Below are positions 27,082 through 37,263 of a DNA stretch of 64,000 nucleotides, in pieces. The translations under genes were made by a program, and so were the position numbers. The notes under the pieces were generated by a model. It had not been told where the DNA came from. It made no database searches and saw only the letters and a program-made list of their open reading frames with translations. The stretch is from Aquabacterium soli (GTDB taxonomy: Bacteria > Pseudomonadota > Gammaproteobacteria > Burkholderiales > Burkholderiaceae_C). The first letter of the stretch is position 1. Each line of letters opens with the position of its first letter. The DNA lies in assembly GCF_003933735.1 (NCBI RefSeq), contig NZ_RSED01000015.1:1-64000 (forward strand), in the 5' to 3' direction.

Positions 27082-28668
27082 GTGACTCAAGCTCAAGCCG
27101 CCGCTCCCTCAAGAGATGCCCTGCCTGCCGGCACACGGCTCATGGACTACGATATCGAAGGCCTGCTCGGTGTGGGTGGCTTCGGTCTGGTTTACCGCGC
27201 CCGTGACGCGGTATTGCAGCGCACGGTGGCCATCAAGGAGTACCTGCCCTCCACGCTGGCCGCGCGGGGTGATCGCGGTGAAGTGATCCTGCGCTCACCC
27301 GCGCACGAAGAGCCGTTCGCCCTGGGCCTGCGTTCGTTCATCAACGAGGCGCGGCTGCTGGCCCGTTTCGATCATCCCTCGCTGGTCAAGGTCTTCCGGT
27401 TCTGGGAAGCCCACGGCACGGCCTACATGGTCATGCCCTGTTATGAAGGGCCCACCCTGTACGACGCGCGCCGTGCACTGGAAGGTCCGCCCGACGAGGC
27501 CTGGCTGCGGGCGCTGATGGACCCACTGCTGGGCGCGCTGGATTGCCTGCACCGCGAGCAGGTCTACCACCGCGACGTGGCGCCCGACAACATCCTGGTG
27601 GTGGCCGACCCCGATGCGCCCCAGGGCATGCGCCCGGTGCTGCTGGATTTTGGGGCTGCCCGCCGCGTCATCACCGAGAGCTCGCAGGCCTTGACCGCGA
27701 TCCTCAAGCCCAGCTTCGCACCGATCGAGCAATACGCCGAGACCAGCCAGCTGCGGCAGGGGCCGTGGACGGACCTGTATGGCCTTGCGGCCGTGCTGCA
27801 CTACTGCATCACGGGCCGCACCCCGGTGCCTGCCACCGCCCGCGCCGTGCATGACGACCTGCCTGTGCTGAGGCAGATGGCCGAAGCCCTGGCGCAGGAT
27901 TTCGGGCGCCACTATCACCCGGCATTGCTGGCCACGATCGACCAGGCCCTGGGGGTTCGGCCCGATGTGCGGCCGGCGTCGGTGGCGGCCTGGCGTGAGG
28001 CGTTGATGCTTGATCCTGTGCCCGCTGACGGCGGTGTGTCCGAGAAGGGAACCGCCTCAGGCGACGCCTGGGTCGAGCGTACCGTGATGGTCTCGCCGGG
28101 CCGGGGACGACAGCGCCACAGCACGGACACCGATTTCCCGACCACGCACGCGATGGCCGCCAGCGGCTTGTTCGCTGGCCCATCGCCCAGGCCCGTGCGC
28201 ATCTCTCGGGGCGCTGTATGGGGCATGGGCGTGCTGTTGCTGGGCGGGATCGTTGCGCTGTCGAGCTGGTCTCTGCAGCGTGAACGCGAGGCGAACGCGG
28301 TGCCTTCGCTCACGGCTACCCAGGCTCAGGAGGGAACGGCGCCGGCGGTGCGGCCGGTACTGATGGAGGCCCGGGAAGAGATCCTTGACGACAACACGGG
28401 CAAGGCGGATGCGGGTGCGGCGGCCTCGAACCCTTCGGGAACGGGGCCTGATTCAGCCCGGTCAGGCCGTGGCAATGACCTTGTCGGGCGCTCGACACGT
28501 GAGCGCTCGCCGCTCAACCCCAGGCAAGCTTGCGGGGAGCGGGTCTTCATCGCAATGGCGATCTGCATGAAGCAGCGCTGTGGGCGACCTGAATACAGCG
28601 GCCATGCCGAATGCACGCGCATGCGCCAACAGGAAGAAGCCCAGCGCAGTCGGTACGACTTCCACTGA
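27082..28668 (+). CDS. Membrane-anchored serine/threonine protein kinase
   Basis: 528 aa from a GTG at 27082. A Hanks-type kinase domain spans about residues 20-300: glycine-rich loop LLGVGGFGLVYRA, catalytic Lys in VAIKEYLP, Glu in FINEARLLARF, catalytic loop YHRDVAPDN (HRD with Ala in place of the common Lys region) and DFG in LLDFGAARR. A single membrane helix follows at about 377-398 (AVWGMGVLLLGGIVALSSW), then an about 130-aa low-complexity outer part ending in a cysteine-containing segment (ACGERV, MKQRCGR, AECTRM). It is divergent from the broken GGDEF gene with 43 bp between starts. No phosphatase or FHA partner is nearby; substrates are unknown. Confidence 0.9.
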   Translation: MTQAQAAAPSRDALPAGTRLMDYDIEGLLGVGGFGLVYRARDAVLQRTVAIKEYLPSTLAARGDRGEVILRSPAHEEPFALGLRSFINEARLLARFDHPSLVKVFRFWEAHGTAYMVMPCYEGPTLYDARRALEGPPDEAWLRALMDPLLGALDCLHREQVYHRDVAPDNILVVADPDAPQGMRPVLLDFGAARRVITESSQALTAILKPSFAPIEQYAETSQLRQGPWTDLYGLAAVLHYCITGRTPVPATARAVHDDLPVLRQMAEALAQDFGRHYHPALLATIDQALGVRPDVRPASVAAWREALMLDPVPADGGVSEKGTASGDAWVERTVMVSPGRGRQRHSTDTDFPTTHAMAASGLFAGPSPRPVRISRGAVWGMGVLLLGGIVALSSWSLQREREANAVPSLTATQAQEGTAPAVRPVLMEAREEILDDNTGKADAGAAASNPSGTGPDSARSGRGNDLVGRSTRERSPLNPRQACGERVFIAMAICMKQRCGRPEYSGHAECTRMRQQEEAQRSRYDFH

Positions 28669-28689
28669 GGCGAGGCGCCTCTGGTTTTG

Positions 28690-29214
28690 TCAGGCCACGG
28701 CCTGATGCCGCTCACGCATGGCCACCAAGGTCATCTGCAGCAGGCGGGCGTCGCTGCTCGCGCGGTGGCGTGTGAGGTTGGCGCGCTTGGCCACCGACAG
28801 TTTCAGGTCGTGCCAGCGGTTGGCTTCGTTGTCTGTCAGCAGGGCGCGCAGATTGTCCAGGCGGAAGCTGGGCACGCTGTCTGCCGCGTCGTAGAGCTTG
28901 TTGAGCCAGGTGTAGTCATGAGCCCAGGCATCTGAGTAGACCACCATGCCCCGCAGCCAGTCGTTGAGCGCCTGCGCCACTTCCACCGGGTTGCGGCCAT
29001 GCTGCTGCAACTGGTCGCGGGAGATGTGGTGGATGGCCGCGGCATTGGGGTCCCAGTGTTGCCAGGCGGGCTCAGGCTTGACCAGGGAGCACCAGCTGCG
29101 ACCGTCCGGCATGATCACGCCCACCTCGATCGGGTAGCTGCCCAGGCCGAAGCCCGAGGCTTCGATGTCCAGGATGGGGGGCGGAAGCCCCGGCGCGAAC
29201 GTCTCGGATGTCAT
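28690..29214 (-). CDS. DnaQ-like 3'-5' exonuclease family protein
   Basis: 174 aa with the DEDDh exonuclease layout: ExoI motif ILDIEASGFG near residue 14, an ExoII-like YSDAWAHDYTWLNKLYD around 93-109, and ExoIII RHRASSDARLLQ near the C-terminus supplying His and Asp. Such stand-alone domains degrade single-stranded DNA or RNA ends. It converges with the kinase gene (21 bp between stops). Whether it acts on DNA or RNA cannot be judged. Confidence 0.83.
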   Translation of the reverse strand: MTSETFAPGLPPPILDIEASGFGLGSYPIEVGVIMPDGRSWCSLVKPEPAWQHWDPNAAAIHHISRDQLQQHGRNPVEVAQALNDWLRGMVVYSDAWAHDYTWLNKLYDAADSVPSFRLDNLRALLTDNEANRWHDLKLSVAKRANLTRHRASSDARLLQMTLVAMRERHQAVA

Positions 29215-29871
<657 letters not shown>

Positions 29872-29886
29872 TCTGCTAAAGCACCC

Positions 29887-30525
29887 TCAGGTGCCTTGAG
29901 CCACGCCGCCCGGCGCTGCAGAGTCCTGCAGTTCTGGCGGCGTTTGCGCTTTCAGGACGGTCGATGCCTCGTGCAGGCGCTGCAGCAGGCGCTCGATCTG
30001 GTCGTCGACCAGCAGCAGTTCCTGCACGTCGGGCCACAGGAAGCCCGATTCGCGGCTGCGCTCGATGAAGCGCAGCAGGTCGTCGTAGTAGCCCGCGACA
30101 TTGAGCAGGCCCAGGGGCTTGTTGTGGTAGCCCAACTGCCGCCAGGTCCAGATCTCGAAGATCTCTTCCATCGTGCCGATGCCGCCCGGCAGCGCCACGA
30201 AGGCGTCGGATTGCTGCGCCATCAGCTGCTTGCGCTCGTGCATGGAATCGACCACCTGCAGCTCGGTCACGCCACCGTGGCCCAGTTCTCGCTGGATGAG
30301 CCGTTCGGGGATGACGCCGATCACCGGCGCACCGGCCTGCAGGGCCGCATTGGCCACCGTGCCCATCAGACCGGTGCTGCCACCGCCGTAGACCAGGCCC
30401 CAGCCCTGGGCGCCGATGAAGCGTCCGCAGTCGCGGGCAGCCTGGGCATGGCGAGGGTCCAGCCCGTCGCGCGAGCCGCAGTACACACAAACAGAATAGG
30501 AAGAGCGGTGAACAGCGTGGGTCAT
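29887..30525 (-). CDS. LOG family protein (TIGR00730, Rossmann fold nucleotide phosphoribohydrolase type)
   Basis: 212 aa. I start it at the ATG 30525, which overlaps the RDD stop as ATGA. It shows the LOG signatures: VCVYCGSRDG at the start, GWGLVYGGGSTGLMG for nucleotide binding, the catalytic SMHERKQLM and PGGIGTMEEIFEIWTW. LOG proteins hydrolyse nucleoside 5'-monophosphates such as cytokinin ribotides to base and ribose 5-phosphate; older annotations call them lysine decarboxylases. It is the last gene of the sigma factor cluster. Confidence 0.9.
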   Translation of the reverse strand: MTHAVHRSSYSVCVYCGSRDGLDPRHAQAARDCGRFIGAQGWGLVYGGGSTGLMGTVANAALQAGAPVIGVIPERLIQRELGHGGVTELQVVDSMHERKQLMAQQSDAFVALPGGIGTMEEIFEIWTWRQLGYHNKPLGLLNVAGYYDDLLRFIERSRESGFLWPDVQELLLVDDQIERLLQRLHEASTVLKAQTPPELQDSAAPGGVAQGT

Positions 30526-31061
30526 GGTCGGGTGTCGATCACACGCGTGCCGCACAGCACGTCGTGCAGAAACTGCCGGCGGGGCAGGAAAAAGCTGGAC
30601 AAGGCATAGGCCACCATCCACAGGGTGAGCAGGCTGCCAATGGATTTGCCGTGGTGCCATTGCGCGGCCCAGGCCAGCAGCAGCGGGGGCGCGAACCACA
30701 GCCAGGACAGCACGGCCCGGCCGGTGGCCTGGGCGAGGGTGAGGGGCAGGCCGTCGTGGCGCACCAATCGCACATGCCAGGTCTTCATGGCCAGGGTCTG
30801 GCCCCCCTGGGTCCAGAACCAGATGAAATACAGCGACAGCGCCAGGAAGAGCGCGGCCTGCAGACCCTCCCGGCCATGCAGCGCATGGCGTTGCTGGGTG
30901 GCCACCCCGAACACCATGCCCACCAGCATCACCACGCCGAACAGCAGCACGCCTTCGTAGATGAAGGCGGCCAAGCGGCGTTTGAGGGGGGCGGCGGGGC
31001 CCGCGGCGCGTTCAGCGCATTGGGCCCAGGTCAAGGGAGGGGCAACGGGGGGGCGAAGCAT
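30522..31061 (-). CDS. RDD family membrane protein
   Basis: 179 aa with about four hydrophobic helices. The RDD-family features are the N-terminal LKRRLAAFIYEGVLLFGVVM and, in the middle, MKTWHVRLVRHDGLPLTLAQATGRAV. Function of RDD proteins is mostly unknown; some are linked to Na+/H+ exchange. It is translationally coupled to the LOG gene by a 4-bp overlap and lies 35 bp downstream of the DUF3106 gene. Confidence 0.85.
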   Translation of the reverse strand: MLRPPVAPPLTWAQCAERAAGPAAPLKRRLAAFIYEGVLLFGVVMLVGMVFGVATQQRHALHGREGLQAALFLALSLYFIWFWTQGGQTLAMKTWHVRLVRHDGLPLTLAQATGRAVLSWLWFAPPLLLAWAAQWHHGKSIGSLLTLWMVAYALSSFFLPRRQFLHDVLCGTRVIDTRP

Positions 31062-31096
31062 GCCGGGAGAATAACCGCAGGGCAGCGGCGGGCGGC

Positions 31097-31930
31097 TCAG
31101 GGAGCTGCGGTTTTATCGCCCGGCTTGACGCGGGTCACAGGTGTCATGCCGGCGCCTTGCGAGCCTTTGCGGGGCAGCAGGGTGTCCGGGTCGACAAAAT
31201 TCTTGGTTGCGGCGATCTTGGGCAGGCCGGTGTGCTGGTGTAGCGGCGGGGTGGCCGGCTGCGTGACCAGCGAGGTAGTAGCCCCTGGCCCAGCCTTGAC
31301 CACGGCGGGTGCCACGGCTTCGGGCGAGGGCACGCTGCGCCCGGTGTTGGGCACCAGGTTGGCCTTGCCGTCTGTCGCGCCGCGCTGGCGGTGTTTCTGG
31401 CGGGCCTGCTGTCCGGCTTCTCGGGGGCCTTGTTCTGCGTCGGGCAGCACCACGGGCTTTTGCTTGCGGCGGGCCTGTTGCGCCAGTTTCTGGCGATCTT
31501 CAGGCGACAGGGCCTGGTAGGCCGCCCATTTCTGCTGACGCTCCTGGGGGGTGAGCTGACGCGTGTTCTGAAAACGCAGCCGCGCCTCACCCCGTTGCTG
31601 GGCGGGCAGTTGAGACCACTGCGTCATGCGGTCCTGCATGCGCTTTTGATCGGCCGGAGACAGGTGGGGGAAGCGGTTGGCCACGTTGACCCACTTGTCG
31701 CGGCTGGTGCCGTCCAGCGTATGCCATTGAGAGGCCAGGGGGGTCAGGGCCTTGCGCTGGGCTGGCGTGAGCGTGGCCCAGCTGCTGTCCGTGGGCTGCA
31801 GGGCGGCGGTGCGCGGGCTGCCGGGCTGAGACCAGGCCGGCCAATGGGACAGCAAGGCCACGGCCAGCGCGGCTGCAGCCCAGGCCGTGCCCGTGAAAAA
31901 GCGGCGGCTGACGGTCATGGTGCTGCTCAC
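31097..31930 (-). CDS. Exported DUF3106 protein
   Basis: 277 aa from a GTG at 31930 that overlaps the previous stop as GTGA (an ATG at 31920 is an alternative). A signal peptide is evident (AWAAAALAVALLSHWPAWS, cut near residue 34). The mature region holds short helical repeats rich in Leu/Pro/Gln/Trp (LTPAQRKALTPLASQW, LSPADQKRMQDRMTQW, LTPQERQQKWAAYQALS), then a Pro/Ala-rich tail. The pattern loosely recalls periplasmic sensor/chaperone helices. Its position downstream of a sigma factor and DUF3619 protein suggests an envelope-related role, but no function is established. Confidence 0.85.
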   Translation of the reverse strand: MSSTMTVSRRFFTGTAWAAAALAVALLSHWPAWSQPGSPRTAALQPTDSSWATLTPAQRKALTPLASQWHTLDGTSRDKWVNVANRFPHLSPADQKRMQDRMTQWSQLPAQQRGEARLRFQNTRQLTPQERQQKWAAYQALSPEDRQKLAQQARRKQKPVVLPDAEQGPREAGQQARQKHRQRGATDGKANLVPNTGRSVPSPEAVAPAVVKAGPGATTSLVTQPATPPLHQHTGLPKIAATKNFVDPDTLLPRKGSQGAGMTPVTRVKPGDKTAAP

Positions 31931-32607
31931 TGAGGCACGGGCGGTGGCAACATGGCCGCCGCATCGCTGGGCACGCCACCTGTTTCCGTGTCGGTGAACG
32001 CTGCGGGTGCCAGGTCTTCGGCGGCGGCCTGCTCGGCCTCCTTCATGGCGGCGCTTTCCGTCACGGCCGGGCTGTCGTCGGTCTTGAGGTACTCCTCAAA
32101 GCCCGGGTCGGCGTAGGCGGAGGGAGGCAGGTCATCGGTCAGCAGAGACATGTCCACGTCGGCGGCGGCCTGTACCTGCTCGTGGCGTGTCCAGTCGCCC
32201 ACGCCCCACAGGCCGGCCACCAGGGCCACCGCGGGAAGGGCCGACGCCAGGCGCCAGATCCAGGGGGTGGGGCCGTCGTCCTGGGGGCCGCGGCCGGTCT
32301 GGGCGCGATGTTGGTGGCGGTTCTCGATCAGGGTGGCGCCAAACGCCGGGCCGCTTGCCGAGCCAGCGCCTGCCAGTGTCAGTTCGACCGAGCTGACCGA
32401 CACGACACCGGCCTGCGCCGCCGCCTGGGCGCCCAGGCGTGCCTGGGCTGCCGCAGCCACGGCCTGCTGGCGGGCCACGCGCAGGCGCTCGGTGATGTCA
32501 TGGGGCAGTTGGCGCGCGCCGTCTTCCAGCCGCGCCGTGACGCGCAGCGCGAAGCGGGCCTGCAAGGCCTCGGTCTGCGCGGGAGTCAGAGGGGTAGGGG
32601 ACGACAT
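31927..32607 (-). CDS. DUF3619 single-pass membrane protein, candidate anti-sigma factor
   Basis: 226 aa starting MSSPTPLTPA at the ATG 32607; a TTG 15 bp earlier is possible. The first 120 residues are hydrophilic and helical (TARLEDGARQLPHDITERLRVAR), a single membrane helix follows at about 122-145 (RLASALPAVALVAGLWGVGDW), and the acidic remainder would be outside. The gene is 37 bp downstream of an ECF sigma factor gene, where anti-sigma factors usually sit. The anti-sigma role is inferred from topology and position only. Confidence 0.8.
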   Translation of the reverse strand: MSSPTPLTPAQTEALQARFALRVTARLEDGARQLPHDITERLRVARQQAVAAAAQARLGAQAAAQAGVVSVSSVELTLAGAGSASGPAFGATLIENRHQHRAQTGRGPQDDGPTPWIWRLASALPAVALVAGLWGVGDWTRHEQVQAAADVDMSLLTDDLPPSAYADPGFEEYLKTDDSPAVTESAAMKEAEQAAAEDLAPAAFTDTETGGVPSDAAAMLPPPVPQ

Positions 32608-32644
32608 GATCACTTCTGCCAAAAATCAAAAAACCGGTTGGATG

Positions 32645-33265
32645 TCATAAACCGATGCCCCGTGCCTTCAAGGCCTTGCCCAGCGAAGCGACGGCCCGCG
32701 AACAGTGCGTCTTGACACTGCCCTCGGAGCAGCCCATGGCGGCGGCGGTCTCTGCAACATCCATTTCCTCCCAGTAACGCATCAGGAACGCTTCCCGTTG
32801 ACGCGTTGGCAACTGCCCGATTTCCTCTTCGATGATCGCCAGGGTCTCGACGCGCTGTGCCGAGTCATCAGCACCTTCCGTGCCGCCGTCGTCCACCCGC
32901 AGGATGTCGAGCAGATCCATGTCGGCGCCGTCTTCGCCGCCGACGCTGGCCTCCAGGTCGCCCATGTTCTGGAACAGGGCATTGCGCACCTTCTGGCGGC
33001 GGAACCAGTCCAGCGTGGCGTTGGACAGGATGCGCTGGAACAACATGGGCCATTCATTGGCCGGTCGGTCGGCGTAGCTGGTGCACAGCCGGATCATGGC
33101 GTCCTGCACGATGTCCAGGGCCGCGTCGTCGTTGCGGACGGCATAGACCGTGCGCTTGAACGCCCGGCGCTCCACGCTGCTCAGGAACTCATTGAGTTCA
33201 ACGGCGAATGACAAGGGGGCGTCGGTCAAGGAGGCGGGGCTGAGAGCGGGTACATCGGGCCACAC
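32645..33265 (-). CDS. ECF-type RNA polymerase sigma factor
   Basis: 206 aa from a GTG at 33265. Region 2 is visible at about 25-100 (AFKRTVYAVRNDDAALDIVQDAMIRL, then ATLDWFRRQKVRNA), an acidic linker at about 105-135, and region 4 at about 140-200 (IGQLPTRQREAFLMRYWEEM, DVAETAAAMGCSEGSVKTHCSRA), the helix-turn-helix contacting the -35 element. It directs RNA polymerase to a regulon that probably includes its own cluster. It is divergent from ilvI with a 412-bp spacer and leads sigma-DUF3619-DUF3106-RDD-LOG on the minus strand. Confidence 0.92.
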   Translation of the reverse strand: MWPDVPALSPASLTDAPLSFAVELNEFLSSVERRAFKRTVYAVRNDDAALDIVQDAMIRLCTSYADRPANEWPMLFQRILSNATLDWFRRQKVRNALFQNMGDLEASVGGEDGADMDLLDILRVDDGGTEGADDSAQRVETLAIIEEEIGQLPTRQREAFLMRYWEEMDVAETAAAMGCSEGSVKTHCSRAVASLGKALKARGIGL

Positions 33266-33430
33266 AGGGCCGCGGGCGGTAGTGCGGTCCGTCGGGCGGG
33301 GCCGTCTCGGAGGCTGCGGGCGCGATTATGGCACTGGCGGGCGGCCCTTGCCGGCGGGCGGATGAGCCCCGATGGCGCATATTGACGCCTGAATGGGTGG
33401 GCAGGATGCCGCACCCATGCAGCGCGGCTA

Positions 33431-33459
33431 TTCACATCGGGTATTCCTGATGCGATAAT
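33431..33459 (+). promoter_or_regulatory. Sigma70 promoter of the ilvIHC operon
   Basis: TTCACA (33431-33436), a 17-bp spacer and GATAAT (33454-33459), each one mismatch from consensus. The start site would be near 33466, giving an approximately 212-nt leader before ilvI. The rest of the 33266-33677 gap is this leader plus upstream sequence; I find no obvious leader peptide rich in Leu, Val or Ile. Confidence 0.65.
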
Positions 33460-33677
33460 GTTCGTCTTTGCGCCATCCCGATCTGGCCTGAGTCGACGCG
33501 CCGCGAGGCATTCACAAGCGTCGGTGGCAGGCCGCGCAGGCTTCGAATCCGCCTCACAAGGGCGAGCCCGGTGTCGATCCGTCGATGTTGGGCTGTGGTC
33601 AGGCTCTCCCCAGGGCCAGGCTGTGAAGAGGGGCACCGATCGTTTTTCGTTAGAGAAAATCCGAAAGGTCGTATCAC

Positions 33678-35429
33678 ATGGACATGTCCCAAGGCAACGC
33701 GCACGGCAGCGCGGCCGAAATCCTCAATGGCTCCGACATCCTCGTGCGGTGTCTGCAGGCCGAAAACGTCAAGTACATGTGGGGCTACCCCGGCGGTGCC
33801 GTCCTGTACATCTACGACGCCCTCTACAAGCAAGACACCATCGAACACGTGCTGGTGCGCCACGAACAGGCCGCCGTGCACGCGGCTGACGGCTATGCGC
33901 GCGCCACCGGCGACGTCGGCGTGGCCCTGGTCACCTCGGGCCCCGGCGTCACCAATGCCATCACCGGCATCGCCACGGCCTATATGGATTCGATCCCGAT
34001 GGTGATCATCACCGGGCAGGTGCCCACGCCCGCCATCGGGCTGGACGCCTTCCAGGAGTGCGACACCGTCGGCATCACCCGCCCGATCGTCAAGCACAAC
34101 TTCCTGGTCAAGGACGTGGCCGACCTGGCCCTCACGATCAAGAAGGCCTTCCACATCGCGCGCACCGGCCGCCCGGGCCCCGTGGTGGTCGACATCCCGA
34201 AGGATGTCTCGCTCAAGACCACGGCCTTCCACTACCCCGAGTCGGTGGAAATGCGCTCGTACAACCCCGTGCGCAAGGGCCACGGCGGCCAGATCCGCAA
34301 GGCCGTGCAGCTGCTGCTGGGCGCCAAGCGCCCCTACATCTACACCGGCGGCGGCGTGATCCTGGCCGAGGCGGCCAAGGAGCTGCGCGAACTGTGCGCG
34401 CTGCTGAACTACCCGTCCACCAGCACCCTGATGGGCCTGGGCGCGATCCCCGCCTCTGATCCCAACTTCCTGGGCATGCTGGGCATGCATGGCACGTACG
34501 AGGCCAACATGACCATGCAGAGCGCCGACGTGGTGATCGCCGTGGGCGCCCGCTTCGACGACCGCGTGATCGGCAATCCCAAGCACTTCGCCCAGGTCGA
34601 GCGCAAGATCATCCACATCGACATCGATCCGTCGAGCATCTCCAAGCGCGTCAAGGTCGACATTCCCATCGTGGGCGATGTGAAGGACGTGCTGCAGGAG
34701 CTGATCGCCCAGATCAAGGAATCGTCGCTGCGGCCCGACCAGAACGCGCTGACCACCTGGTGGAACCAGATCGCCGAATGGCGCAAGCGCGAGTGCCTGA
34801 AGTACAAGCACTCCGACGAGGTCATCAAGCCCCAGTTCGTGATCGAGAAGCTCACCGAGCTCACACGCGGCACCGACCACTACATCACCTCTGATGTGGG
34901 TCAGCATCAGATGTTCGCCGCGCAGTTCTGCAAGTTCGAAGAGCCGCGCCGCTGGATCAACTCTGGTGGCCTGGGCACCATGGGTGTGGGCCTGCCCTAC
35001 GCCATGGGCATCAAGCTGGCCAAACCCGATGCCGACGTGTTCTGCGTCACCGGCGAAGGCTCGATCCAGATGTGCATCCAGGAGCTGTCGACCTGCCTGC
35101 AATACCAGACCCCGGTCAAGGTGCTGTCGCTGAACAACCGCTACCTGGGCATGGTGCGCCAGTGGCAGCAGCTCGATTACGGCAGCCGCTACTCGCACAG
35201 CTACATGGACGCGCTGCCTGATTTCGTGAAGCTGGCCGAGGCTTATGGCCACGTCGGCATGCTGATCGAGCGCCCGGGCGATGTCGAAGGCGCGCTGCGC
35301 GAAGCCATCAAGCTCAAGGACCGCACCGTGTTCCTGGACATCCGCACCGACCCGACCGAGAACGTCTGGCCGATGGTCAAGGCAGGCCAGGGCATCTCCG
35401 AGATGCTGCTGGGCTCCGAGGATCTGTAA
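33678..35429 (+). CDS. ilvI: Acetolactate synthase large (catalytic) subunit
   Basis: 583 aa. It joins two pyruvates, or pyruvate and 2-oxobutyrate, in the first common step of branched-chain amino acid synthesis, using thiamine diphosphate. Visible motifs are the catalytic Glu in VRHEQAAVHAADGYARATG, SGPGVTNAITGIATAY, the FAD-contacting region AVGARFDDRVIGN, and the ThDP/Mg site GEGSIQMCIQELSTCLQYQT with LNNRYLGMV. GAAAGG ten bases upstream supports the ATG at 33678. The regulatory subunit follows after an unusual 210-bp spacer. Confidence 0.96.
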   Translation: MDMSQGNAHGSAAEILNGSDILVRCLQAENVKYMWGYPGGAVLYIYDALYKQDTIEHVLVRHEQAAVHAADGYARATGDVGVALVTSGPGVTNAITGIATAYMDSIPMVIITGQVPTPAIGLDAFQECDTVGITRPIVKHNFLVKDVADLALTIKKAFHIARTGRPGPVVVDIPKDVSLKTTAFHYPESVEMRSYNPVRKGHGGQIRKAVQLLLGAKRPYIYTGGGVILAEAAKELRELCALLNYPSTSTLMGLGAIPASDPNFLGMLGMHGTYEANMTMQSADVVIAVGARFDDRVIGNPKHFAQVERKIIHIDIDPSSISKRVKVDIPIVGDVKDVLQELIAQIKESSLRPDQNALTTWWNQIAEWRKRECLKYKHSDEVIKPQFVIEKLTELTRGTDHYITSDVGQHQMFAAQFCKFEEPRRWINSGGLGTMGVGLPYAMGIKLAKPDADVFCVTGEGSIQMCIQELSTCLQYQTPVKVLSLNNRYLGMVRQWQQLDYGSRYSHSYMDALPDFVKLAEAYGHVGMLIERPGDVEGALREAIKLKDRTVFLDIRTDPTENVWPMVKAGQGISEMLLGSEDL

Positions 35430-35639
35430 GCCAACCTGAAGTAACACATGCCCCGGCACCGCCCGGGGGTCGACGTCCAGGCGCTTTCCGGCACCTGGAC
35501 GGGCGATTCAAGCCTCGCGCCGCCAGCGGCGATGGGGCAGGGCGGCGCGGGGTGTTTTCATCCCCGACTTTGTCGAACCCCGTGGCCACGGCCTGCCGGT
35601 TACCGCCGGCCGGCTCAAGAGCGCGAAAGGACGATTGAA
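35430..35639 (+). promoter_or_regulatory. Structured spacer between ilvI and ilvH, candidate cis-regulatory RNA
   Basis: A 210-bp non-coding spacer with several strong hairpins: GTCCAGG (35475-35481) with CCTGGAC (35494-35500); a 12-bp stem CCTCGCGCCGCC (35513-35524) with GGCGGCGCGGGG (35541-35552, one G-T pair) followed by TGTTTT; and a competing pair GGGG (35549-35552) with CCCC (35562-35565). The second resembles a terminator and the third could disrupt it. A conserved ilvH RNA motif of Betaproteobacteria exists in RNA collections, as I recall; I cannot confirm a match by eye. Confidence 0.45.
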
Positions 35640-36131
35640 ATGAAGCACGTCATTGCCCTGTTGCTGGAGAACGAACCCGGCGCGCTGTCGCGCGTTGTGG
35701 GCCTGTTTTCCGCCCGCGGCTACAACATCGAAAGCCTGACCGTGGCGCCCACCGAGGACGCTTCGCTGTCACGCATGACGGTGGTCACCTCCGGCTCCGA
35801 CGACGTGATCGAACAGATCACCAAGCACCTGAACCGCCTCATCGAGGTCGTGAAGGTGGTCGATCTTTCCGAAGGCCCCTACACCGAGCGTGAGCTGATG
35901 CTCATCAAGGTGCGCGCCGTGGGCAAGGAGCGCGAGGAGATGAAGCGCATGGCCGACATCTTCCGCGGCCGCATCATCGACGTCACCGACAAGACCTACA
36001 CCATCGAGCTGACGGGCGATGCCTCCAAGCTCGATGCCTTCCTGGAGGCCATCGACCGCGCGGCCATCCTCGAAACCGCACGCACCGGTACCAGCGGCAT
36101 CGGTCGTGGCGAGCGCATCCTGCGCGTTTGA
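35640..36131 (+). CDS. ilvH: Acetolactate synthase small (regulatory) subunit
   Basis: 163 aa from the ATG at 35640, preceded by AAAGGA; the frame is open upstream but that part is spacer. It has the N-terminal ACT domain (MKHVIALLLENEPGALSRVVGLFSARGYNI, with the Gly/Asn residues of the valine site) and the C-terminal domain (ERELMLIKV, RGRIIDVTDKTYTIELTGD). It activates IlvI and gives valine feedback inhibition. ilvC follows 75 bp later in the same direction. Confidence 0.96.
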   Translation: MKHVIALLLENEPGALSRVVGLFSARGYNIESLTVAPTEDASLSRMTVVTSGSDDVIEQITKHLNRLIEVVKVVDLSEGPYTERELMLIKVRAVGKEREEMKRMADIFRGRIIDVTDKTYTIELTGDASKLDAFLEAIDRAAILETARTGTSGIGRGERILRV

Positions 36132-37223
<1,092 letters not shown>

Positions 37224-37263
37224 TCGCGGTGACCGGCCCTGCGCCGGTTGTCTGCAGGTTCAC

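Noticed and set aside
29880-29896. Small hairpin GCACC-CTCA-GGTGC between the P-II and LOG genes as a terminator
   Set aside because: Only five base pairs and no T tract on either strand; too weak to call.
33432-35459. A minus-strand frame of 675 codons across ilvI
   Set aside because: Antisense shadow of a highly conserved gene; composition rich in His/Asp/Val/Gly without motifs.
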